NCBI GenBank assembly: GCA_037157565.1 | Contig: JAZHRO010000002.1 | Coordinates: 80,011,501 to 80,075,500 of the forward strand | Origin: Thalassia testudinum | Lineage: Eukaryota; Streptophyta; Magnoliopsida; Alismatales; Hydrocharitaceae | Direction: 5' to 3' | Length of the DNA: 64,000 nt | In this document: piece after piece, positions 55,370-64,000 of the stretch | Position numbering within the stretch: the first letter of the stretch is position 1 | How the letters are laid out: each line of letters begins with the position of its first letter | Position numbers and translations under genes: made by a program | Notes under the pieces: generated by a model | What the model saw: only the letters and a program-made list of their open reading frames with translations | What the model was told of the DNA's origin: nothing | Databases searched by the model: none

Positions 55370-56218
55370 TCGGTAGTCCACACAAAGGCGTAGGGTCCCA
55401 TCCTTCTTCTTCACAAACAGTACCGGGGCTCCCCAGGGAGACGCACTGGGCCTCACGAAACCTTTCTCCAAAAGTTCCTGCAACTGGGACTTGAGCTCTC
55501 GCAGCTCAAGCGGTGCCATTCTGTATGGCGCGGTGGAGATGGGGCTGGTCCCTGGTACTAGTGAGATCTCAAACTCGATCTCACGCTCGGGCGGTAGTCC
55601 TGGTAACTCGTCTGGAAACACGTCGGGGTACTCTCTGACCACCGGGATGCTCTGGAAGTCTGCCACGGGGCTGTGCTCTGCCACCACACAAGCTAGGAAG
55701 CCCTCACACCCCTGGCTCAAAAGTCTCGCCGCCCGAAGTGCCGAAATGCACCTGAAACCTCCGTCCACTGGCTGCCCGTGAAACTCGAAAGAAGGCAACT
55801 CCGGAATGGAGAAGACAATCTTCCTCTCAAAACAGTCTACCAAGGTGTGGTAAGCGGACAACCAATCCATCCCCAGAATCACTCCAAAGTCCTCCATCTG
55901 TATCATAATCAGGTCAGCTAGCAGGCTATGTCCCCCGATGCTGACCCCACAACCCGTGTACACCTCCTCAGCTACAAACAGCTGACCACTCGGACCTCTG
56001 ATTACGAACGGATTCTCTAACAGTGTATAATCCTGGTCCAAACTAACTGCGAAACTGGCTGCGACAAATGAGTGCGTAGTGTCGGAATCGAAAAGCGTGT
56101 AAACGAGTCTGCCAGAAACTGAAACCATACCTGCTACCACGGATCCCGATGCTCTGGCGTCCCTGTGTGTTAGGGCGTTGATACGCCCCTCAGCTCTCGG
56201 TGCGGACGAAGCAGCCAC
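55370..56218 (-). pseudogene. pol: Tekay-2 protease and start of reverse transcriptase
   Basis: The open frame begins near 56218 ([20 protein letters not shown]). The protease active site is [10 protein letters not shown] with the same D-S-D as in Tekay-1 instead of [24 protein letters not shown] then leads into RT ([20 protein letters not shown]). It ends at the TAG 55367-55369. Confidence 0.93.
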
Positions 56219-56823
56219 ACTCTGCGTCGGACGGGTAGGTGCTGGCCGGTACCCTCCTCGCGACTGCTGTCCTCCTCCTCGTGCCTGGGAACCGCGGCCT
56301 CCTGCGCGCCCTCCAGTGCTCTGCGCGGAAAGTATCTGCTGACCTCCTGCCCTAGATGGGCAGTCCCTCCTGACGTGGCCCGGCTGGCCACACTAGTAGC
56401 AGAGGGGAACCCGACTCCGCCCTCAGTGAGTCCCTGCTGTCGGCTAGGCGGGGGTCCGGTGCTGGCGACTGGCCCCTGTCGAGGGCCCCCAAAGGCCACT
56501 GATGGCCCTGCACAACGTGACGGCTCCCCTGCGGATGCCACGTGTCTCCGTTGAGTTCTCCTAACACGCCTGGCATGGCGGCGGAAATCTCGTTCCACCA
56601 CTAACTCCCCTGTCGTACGCTCGGAAGGGGGAGGGGGTGGCGACGTGGGTGGAAGCTGAAATTCTTCTCGAACCACCTCTCGAATCAGTTGGACGAGGTC
56701 CCGAGACGGTACACTCAGGAGAAGAGGAGGGGTTGTATGTATTCCAAGCCCGACACATCTGTCCCCCGGGCCCTGACCTCGGCCGCGCCTGCGGCCCACC
56801 CTCCTAGCTCCACGATGCGGCAT
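56170..56823 (-). pseudogene. gag: Tekay-2 gag remnant without capsid domain
   Basis: ATG at 56823-56821 starts MPHRGARRVGRRRGRGQGPG, then RDLVQLIREVVREEF, matching the N-terminus of Tekay-1 gag. After a proline-rich stretch it jumps to [20 protein letters not shown], the gag C-terminal region. About 650 bp containing the capsid domain are absent relative to Tekay-1. The zinc-knuckle sequence near 56360-56400 is in another frame and has TAG in place of CAG (CY-stop-CGQPGH). Confidence 0.85.
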
Positions 56824-56988
56824 CTCCTACAATGGAGACGCGAAACAAAACGGAAACGTCAAAACAGAAGGTACCTAACAAAACTTCTAAGAGCTCATGT
56901 CAAGAGATATGTTGTGGTGGCTACTCTAGCTATAAACATGTGAATTGGTTATTTTCCAGTCAGTTGATTCACTTCTCGGGACGACCTT

Positions 56989-57000
56989 GCTCTGATACCA
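56989..57000 (-). promoter_or_regulatory. Tekay-2 primer-binding site (initiator tRNA-Met)
   Basis: TGGTATCAGAGC on the minus strand, 3 nt from the 5' LTR: a perfect 12-nt match to the plant initiator tRNA-Met 3' end. Confidence 0.95.
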
Positions 57001-57003
57001 TCT

Positions 57004-59693
57004 TGTAACGACCCGGTTCCCGAGTCCCTACGAGACACGAGAACCGGACCGACTCGACTAATCCCAAGACCTAGTCGTCCAACGAGGAAGTAACCAAAAG
57101 ACAGTAAAATAAACCACATTCAGCATGAATATAACTAATAGTAAGAAAGTACAGCAGTAAGGAAAGAAACTACTACAGTAGGTACCACCACAACAGTAAA
57201 ATAGCATTTATCATATAACAAGAACTGCAGGTAAAGAAGGTACAGCGGAAACAAAAACTACTCACTAGAACAGAAACAAAAGGGGTACAAAAGGCTGTGG
57301 TAACTCTACTGGACCCTACTCGGCCCAGCGTCCTCTGCAGCCGCCGACCCTGGCTGCTCAACACCTGGTCCTGAAAAAGGTAACGAGTGTAACACGTCAG
57401 CAAAACGCTGAGTAGAGTGGCAAACTAACTAAAGGCAACAGTAGAGTGTACAGTAGCTGTTATGTTCTATTACTTCCTTTATTCACATCTTTCAATTTTT
57501 CTCACTATTTCATTTATTTCTCAGATCCTTTACTTGATCTCGAATGTCCTCGTGGGAACGATCTTGATTGCAGTCTTTTCCAAAAGTAGAAGTAGCACGT
57601 GGTGCTCTCCTGGCCGGGAGAGTCCCCCGTGGTGATCCTACCCTCAGTCAACCACCCCAAGGTCACTGATAGACGTAACGGTGACTACGGCACGCGCGAT
57701 AAACGCACAGGTCGCTAGCCCGCACTGGCACGCGGTCAGTCGTTTCCGTTAACGGGTGCGCCCAAAGCACAGCACGGAACCAGGGCAGAGCCCTCTCAGT
57801 AACAGGGGTCCAACCCCTCCACAGTAACCAAACCGGGGCCTTGCCCCTCCACAGTCCGCGCACCCTCACCTGACTACCCTGGTTTGCCCTAGTGGGCCTA
57901 ACAAGTCAGTGAAGGAGGCTAGCAGAACCCCGGGGCCCGTGGGGTAGCTAGTACTCTCCTAACACTACTAGCTCTCCTCGGTACTACGTACACGAGAGCC
58001 AACAAGTCGGTACAGAGCGGCCAATCCTAACCCCGGGTCCCTGGGGCGGCTGGCCCCACTCTGCACTAAACAGGTACAGGTACTTCCCTTGGTACTGCGT
58101 ACCCAAGGGACAGTACAAACTACATCTCAGTTCCATTCCTTTTTCTTTCCAGGAGTTCCACTCCTAATTCCCCGTAGGGTTCCAGCTCTTTATCTCAGAA
58201 CATCATATGTTTCACTTTCCAGATTCACGTTCTCAAAATCCATGATCTCAAACATGTTTCTTTATTCATAACAGGCAGCTGTTAAATCAAATTACAGGCA
58301 GCTTTATATTCCTTTCCATTTTTCCAAGACTGCAGTATTATACATTCCACTAGTTTTTCCATCCTAAGATTCATGCCACATCCTAGGATCTAGCATACAA
58401 CTAGTTTTCCAGCCCTAGGATTCATGCATCACCTAGGAGCTATCATTCCATACATTTCTCATTCCTAGGATTCATGCAATGTCCTAGATTCTAGTTATGG
58501 TTCCATACTTTAACAGATTTAAAAAAAATAACTTAAGCCACTCTACCAGGTACAACGGGAGTAACGGGGGCGTGATCGGGAATCCGCGCGCGCCTCCGCG
58601 ACTCTCAAGACTGCAACCGAACGAGGTCCTATCACAAGGATCAAACACAAGGAGTATCTCAAAATAGTGTATAGCTACTGTAGACGGGTAGAGGAATTAA
58701 TTCTGAAACGAACGAAACTCGAATCGCGGAAAACGGAGCCCAAACGGGCCCTAAACGGGTCGAGAAAGGCGATACTGTGCAAAATCAGACGTCTGGAACT
58801 CCTTCCAGACGTCTTAAACGGTGGATCAGAGAATTACCTGTTCAGCGTGGTTTCCCAGACATCCAGAAGTCTGCAGGGACGTCTGTCCTATACCCCAGAC
58901 GCCCGATGGTCCACACGGACGTCTGTAGATCACTCCCGCCGTCTGGTACAACTTCCAGACGTCTGATTCGCAAAGGATGGAGAATCAGCGAACCTGCGCA
59001 CAGCCAACCCCCTCCCTCAGTACGGTCAGTCGACAAGAAGGAAGAAGAAGGCGGAAACTCACCTTTCAGACGTCTGTATGATCTTACAGACGTCGACCTT
59101 GCCGTCTGGATATAAATCCAGACGTCTGATTCTGGAAATTTTTCCAGAATCAGGGCCCTGCTCGGCCTCCGCTTGCGACGCCGCCCGCGTCGAACCTCGC
59201 GCGTCTGCTGCTCAGCCCGCAGCAGGTCCCTCTCTGCGTCGCTCCGCGCCCCCTGCGCCCTCCGCCAGCCGGCCAAACCGCTCCGGCGAGCTCGCCCCCA
59301 CGGCAGAGCTCCGCCCTCGCACGCCGCACCTCCTCCGCGCTCACTGCGGCTGCCGCTGCCGCCCTCGCGCTCGCTCGCTCTCGCGCTCAGGAAGGAGAAG
59401 ACGGAGGAGACGGTGGAGACAGGAGGGGAGGCGTGGCCCTTTTAAGGCCGCGCAAGGAGAGAGAAGGTGGTCGCAGCGCGCCTGCAGCCGCAGAGAGAGA
59501 GAGAGAGGAATCGCAGGTCTGCGCGCACAGGCGCGCAGACGAATCTCCCGTGCGAACATAACTGTTCTCCAGACGTCTGGAAATGATCCCGGACATCTGG
59601 TCAGACGTCTGGATGTGATCCCAGACGTCTGGTCCGACGTCTGGGCCACATCCCAGACGTCTTAAAAGGCGTCTGGGGCACGTGTTCGTTACA
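57004..59693 (-). repeat. Tekay-2 5' LTR
   Basis: 2,690 bp; partner of 49946-52635. It carries the same AGACGTCT clusters (58785-59130 and 59570-59675). Its terminal 8 bp, TGTAACGA and TCGTTACA, form a perfect inverted repeat. Confidence 0.95.
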
Positions 59694-59698
59694 GGGTG
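59694..59698. repeat. Target-site duplication of Tekay-2, right copy
   Basis: GGGTG, identical to 49941-49945. Confidence 0.92.
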
Positions 59699-60857
59699 GA
59701 ATACCCCTGCTTATACAACTGCCCTTCTATCAAAGTATACCTCGAGGCTTTGAGGCGGAAAGCCCTGGGCTGAGGTTTCCTCGGGGGTAACTTGCCAGAG
59801 TTCAGATAAGTAATGATAGCCATCATCCAAGGGGTGGACTGCTTTATCGTGAATGTTCTGGGAGCGAGGACAATTGGCTCTCTCAGTGTCTGAAGGCAGA
59901 TATCCTCTTCCTGTCCTTGAGGGATGGCAGCAGCGAGTTTCGCCAACGCGTCTACCAGGGGGTTGTCTTCTCGGGGCACCCACCTGATGGAGACGATCTT
60001 GAAATTTGCCAGCTCCTCTTTGACCTTATCAGCATACAAGATCATGTTCGAATCCTGAGCTTGGTATTCACCATTTATTTGATTGGTGACTAGCTGGGAG
60101 TTCGTGTAAACCTCTAGGGAGGTGATTCCCATGAATTTTGCCACCTAGATGCCTGCCACCATGGCCTCGTACTCTGCCTAGTTATTGGACGTGGGGAAGT
60201 TCAATTTTATGACGTACTTATGATTGACGTCATTTGGGGCGGTTAAAGCTATCTTAGCCCCAGACCTGGCTATCATAGACGAGCCGTTGACATATAGCCG
60301 CCAGGGGAGTGTAAGGGAGGCATCAGGATTGTGAATTCGGCCATGAAATCCACCAAAACTTGCGCTTTGATTGCCTTCCTTGGCTGATATTTTACATCAA
60401 ATTCGGCCAACTTCATAACCCATTTGATCAGTCGTGCTGACCCCGTGGGCTTGTGTAGCATTCGCTGGAGGGGGTAGTCTAACAGGACCATTATCGTGTA
60501 GGCTTAGAAGTATGGGCAGAGCTTTTGAGCTGTGGTGACAAGAGCTAGCCCCAACTTTTAAATGACTGTGTACTTAGCTCTGCACCTTGATAGGTCTTGA
60601 TGACGAAGTACACGAGTCGTTGAATTCCTCCATGGTTGTTGACTAGGATGACACTAACGACAGATATAGAGGCGGCTAAATATAGCGAATGAACTTTCCT
60701 AGTTTGGGGGGCCGCTAGAATGGGGGGATTTCAGAGTGCATCCTAGACTTCCTCTAAGATCCTTCTGGCAGTGAGGAGTCCAATGGACAACACTATTGCC
60801 TTTGCACTTCTTTATGCACTAGAAGAAGGGAAGACATTTGTCAGAGGATTATTTACG
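59699..60857 (-). pseudogene. pol: Tat-lineage RT end, dual RNase H and integrase N-terminus
   Basis: Minus strand from right to left: a degenerate RT/RNase H stretch (60850-60500; ISVVSVILVNNHGGIQRLVY), the end of the first RNase H (DYPLQRMLHKPTGSARLIKW, then VLVDFMAEF) near 60480-60330, and a second RNase H (LYVNGSSMIARSGAKIALTA, LEVYTNSQLVTNQINGEYQA, WVPREDNPLVDALAKLA) at 60300-59930. The integrase start follows (RLKASRYTLIEGQLYKQGY), ending at the Tekay-2 junction. Two RNase H domains in tandem are the hallmark of the Tat lineage. Frameshifts and stops throughout. It is cut at 60857 by LTR G, so the 5' part is not visible. Confidence 0.85.
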
Positions 60858-63800
60858 TGCGAAATCGATGTTATAAAAGATGCGTCGTAGTATAGGTCGA
60901 AATCACTTGAAAACAAATAAAATTTATAACTCGAAAGATCGTTAGGAAAATCCGAGGTTGAACACAGGGAGCAAGTGTTGCAATTTTCATCTCAAAGATT
61001 ACAATATTACCACAAGTATGAGTAATTTATAATGAAAATTACATGCAAGAACAACATATATATAAGAATCAGTAGCAAGGTGCAAAAAGAATGGGGTAAA
61101 ATGGTGATTTAAATCACCAATTACCCCTTACAAGTATTGCAAATAAAAACACAGTACTATCCACGCAATGTAAGTAACCAATATAGCCACAGAAGCACAA
61201 AGTAGTGAAATCAAGCGTCGGCTCTTCAAATCAGACGACTTAAATGTCGCCTGCTACAGTGCTCTATAGAGAGCCATTCTTCTTCTTTAGCTCATCCTCT
61301 TCCTTCTTTTTTCTCTCTTCTTCTCTTCAACTCTTCTTTTTTTTCTCATGCACAAGGAGCCTTCTCAAGTTTCTCAGCGACTAAGTGTTGGGCTCTCTCT
61401 CTGAAGAGTAAACCCCCCCTCCTCCTCTATTTCTCTTCTCAATTTAATCGGGTTACTAATAAGGTAATCAGGTATGCATAGTAATTGGATCCGGGTGACC
61501 AGGCTTGCGGGCGTGAGATCGCAAGCGACCCCCAGGTGTCTTGGGCAACCGGGTGGGATCAGCTTTTCCTCTTATGTGCCTTCAGCTACTTGCCACTATA
61601 CGATGTGGGACTAAATCTTCTCGTCTTCTTCACATGTAGCAGCAAAGCAGGTGGCATTCAATTAGAGTCCTTAGAGCGGTCAACTCTCTCAATTACTTGT
61701 CTGGATGTGTTCCTAAGAGTCTTCCACAACACCTGGGACAAAGACTTGGTGCAGATGTCTAAAGAACACGCTTCGAGCTTGTTTGAAGCAGCTTCGGTAA
61801 TGGTGTGACGACTTGTGTACCTGAAAACATGAATAAGGCCTCTCGGCCACTTCAGAACAATTCAGGAGATCCACCGTGGAACGACGAATGTGGTGGCGTG
61901 CATGGAAGGGCGAGAGAGTGAGTGTAGAGGTCTGATGACCTTAGAAGAGTGGTGCGGAGGGGGGTGTTGTCCGGTGTGGCGAATAAGCAGCCAATCTCCT
62001 CAATTTCTTGAGGGGTTTTGGTCGGTGGGTCGTAGCGATGGTGTGGAGCTCAAGAGCGGGCGGTTTGGTGGGCTGTAGTGGACGTTAGGGCTCGCTGGAG
62101 GTATGCCGGCGAGGTGGAAGACAGTGGGTGTGCAGGAGTGTGAGGGGTTGAATTGGAGCGGTGGTGACACTGTGGTGATATGTAGATGGAGTAGAGTCGA
62201 TGAAGCTACGTGTTGGACGAAGAGGAATGGAGGAGGCACCGGGTCAGGTATGGCCGACGCCGGGTGAAGAACATGGCTGAAGGACTACGCTCGTGGTCGG
62301 ACGAGGTGACGACAACTGAGAATGGTGGTGAGTACCTAAAAATCATCAACATGGCCTTTTGGCCACATTAAAATAGCTCATAAGGTTCATCGAGTGCTTG
62401 CAAGTGTAGTGGCGGTGGTTTCGTGGTGAGGCAAGGTGCGTAGTGGTCAGACGGTGACGGAGAAGGTGATCGGTGATGGGTTTGTTTGGTGGCAGTTGTG
62501 AGAGGTCAATAGGATAAATTTGGAGAGGGGTTTTGTGCGGGAATGAGTGGCGGAGCTTTTGGGAGTGTCGACGAGGTGGATGGAGTTGTGTAGCGAGTGG
62601 ATGGCCTCGCAGGAGGGTGGCCGGAGGTGGAGACGAAGGTGGCTTGTGTGAAGGTCAAGGGGTGTAGGGTTTTTGATAAGGAAAACTAACCTAGAACTTA
62701 AAAGGAACTAATCTAACCCTAAACTAACGGATGAAAGAGGAGGGAAGGCGCCAGCTTTGATTGGCCGACGCTGGAGAAGGGGAAGTCTCTGGAGGGGCAA
62801 ATGGCTAGGAAGGAAGGGGCTAGGCGATGTTTGCTAGTACCACAAGATGCAGAAGAACGTGAGGAAGGCGCATCCACCTGCTATTGTTCGTGAAGGTGGA
62901 TGAGGAGGGAGGGCGGTGAAGCTTGCCAAAGCTTGCAGAGATTTTGGCCGGAGAGAGGGGAAGAAGGGAGGAATCCAGTCCAAAACAAGCTAGCGAGAGA
63001 AGGTTGTGCACTCCGGCTCTTTATAAAGCTTCAGGGGAAGCTTTGGATCAGGAAAGAGGGATTCCATGGCTTGGGCATGAAGGAAAGGAACCCATGATTC
63101 TTGTGCGTTCGCACGAGAAATCCATGGAGACTTAGGACTCCAAATTGATCCCAGATTGTTCACCCATGTGTGAACATCAATCCCACCAATTTTGGTGGGA
63201 TTTGATTACCATTAGAGTAGGATTCAGGCCATTCAAAGTTGGTTGGAGGTCAGGTTTGACCTCAATGGTGCCAGGGGCTTCTTTGTAAAGGTGACAACAA
63301 TGTTACGGACCCATGTGTAAGGAATTCAAAAAGGTAGGGGTGCGTATGTAAGAAAAAGAGTCAGATTGAACCAAAATGCAAACTAAGTCAAGATGATCTC
63401 TGATTGAGTGTAAATTTTGGTACAAACCTAATTTAGACCCAAGGACTCTGATGATGAAATTAGATTTTGGTTTTGACTAAGTTTGATTAGATAATTTAGG
63501 TAAAAACCTAAATTAGGGCAATTGTCTGCCTGAGACTCTATTTTAGGTCAAATTAGGTTCAGATGCTCAAAGCAAGCATACCAAATTGTAGAGAATATTT
63601 TTCTATGATTTTTAGAAGGTTTAGGTGAATTTTATCTTGACTGAAACCTCGATTATTTAAGCAGGTCTATTTTTAGGATTTTTGATGTCATTTAATTCTC
63701 AAAACGCGTGGAAACCCGTTTCTGTCTGCATGAACTCACTTATTAAACATTTATGACCATTTGACCATAATAAACCCCTGGGAAACCCCATGATTGCTTT

Positions 63801-63966
63801 TCAATTAAGATATTCTATTAAAACTGCAGATTTATCCCTGTTTTAATGTTTATATCTTAGAATGGTTATGCAATGAATTAGGACTATGTGGCGGTTATGT
63901 AGGAGCATTTATCAATTGATTATAACAAAATAAAGCTAGATATGGCTGATGATGATGTTATCATCA
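60858..63966 (-). repeat. Athila-type LTR G
   Basis: Ends in GATGATGTTATCATCA (minus-strand start TGATGATAACATCATC). The U5 motif TCCGAGGTTGAACACAGGGA is at 60951-60970 and a minus-strand TATA box at 63020-63027. It is clearly homologous to LTR F, for example around 63400-63640 against 13400-13620. No primer-binding site adjoins its left end and no polypurine tract its right end, so it is best read as a solo LTR inserted in the Tat pol. A target duplication was not found. The left end is approximate. Confidence 0.75.
63020..63027 (-). promoter_or_regulatory. TATA box of LTR G
   Basis: GCTTTATAAAGAGCC on the minus strand, about 945 bp from the LTR start, matching the position in LTR F. Confidence 0.55.
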
Positions 63967-64000
63967 CCTTGGAGCGGCCAACGCTCCCAATTGTGTGCCT
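63967..64000. other. Unassigned right flank
   Basis: 34 bp after LTR G. Too short to assign; it does not clearly continue the Tat frame. Confidence 0.5.

Larger units (their letters stand above)
49946..59693 (-). mobile_element. Tekay-2: Ty3/gypsy chromovirus LTR retrotransposon, capsid-deleted
   Basis: 9,748 bp, two 2,690-bp LTRs starting TGTAACGA and ending TCGTTACA, a perfect 5-bp target duplication and a canonical initiator tRNA-Met primer site. The minus strand encodes protease, reverse transcriptase, RNase H, integrase and chromodomain in the standard order, all with nonsense codons. The gag capsid domain is deleted. It inserted into the integrase of a Tat element. Protein and nucleotide similarity to Tekay-1 is very high, so both come from one family. 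Confidence 0.96.

Noticed and set aside
61890..63135. Several 60-70 codon plus-strand frames as host exons
   Set aside because: They lie within LTR G, are not conserved in LTR F, and have no recognisable domain or splice context.
11189..63966. LTR F and LTR G as the two LTRs of one 53-kb nested element
   Set aside because: They are homologous and in the same orientation, but LTR G has no primer-binding site on its inner side, the two differ strongly, and the sequences between belong to LINEs, Tat and others not nested within one Athila.

Overview
This window is plant nuclear DNA made almost entirely of nested transposable elements; I see no host protein-coding gene, rRNA, functional tRNA gene or CRISPR array. 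A plant source is indicated by chromodomain Ty3/gypsy (Tekay-type), Athila and dual-RNase-H Tat elements, plant L1-type LINEs, a CACTA terminus and retroelement primer-binding sites matching plant initiator tRNA-Met and tRNA-Asp. The mix is typical of pericentromeric or other heterochromatin of an angiosperm. The species cannot be named from the sequence.

Layout, left to right. 1-830: right terminus of a CACTA transposon. 835-1942, 11043-11188 and about 14926-16485: one minus-strand L1-type LINE (LINE1) in three pieces, split by a Tekay element (Tekay-1, 1943-11042) and by an Athila-type LTR composite (11189-14925). About 16490-22936: a second minus-strand LINE (LINE2), split by a Ty1/copia-like solo LTR (18210-19935, target duplication GATCC). 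22937-24170: AT-rich, unassigned. 24172-26959: a plus-strand TATA box and a decayed accessory ORF that I infer is the antisense ORF of a Tat element. Its tail seems to lie at 48630-48726, and the Tat pol is at 48850-49945 plus 59699-60857 on the minus strand. 26964-48624: Athila layers inserted in that Tat: an LTR (26964-29215), a decayed Athila (29216-35211 and 46216-46905), a young nearly complete Athila (35212-46210, target duplication GAGTG) and another Athila-type LTR (to 48624). 49946-59693: a second Tekay element (Tekay-2, target duplication GGGTG) inside the Tat integrase. 60858-63966: an Athila-type LTR truncating the Tat.

The insertions can be ordered: LINEs and Tat are oldest, then the decayed Athila, then Tekay-1 and Tekay-2 (LTRs differing by a few percent and about 1.4 percent), and last the 11-kb Athila, whose LTRs differ at only six positions plus one 25-bp indel.

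Most notable: the two Tekay copies carry complementary internal deletions (one lacks integrase, the other lacks the capsid domain) and share the same mutated protease active site, which points to a trans-mobilised defective lineage. GACGTC-centred palindromes are clustered in LTRs of three unrelated element families. Athila LTRs contain a tRNA-like D-arm/T-arm module. The Tat element carries an antisense ORF with its own TATA-like sequence.
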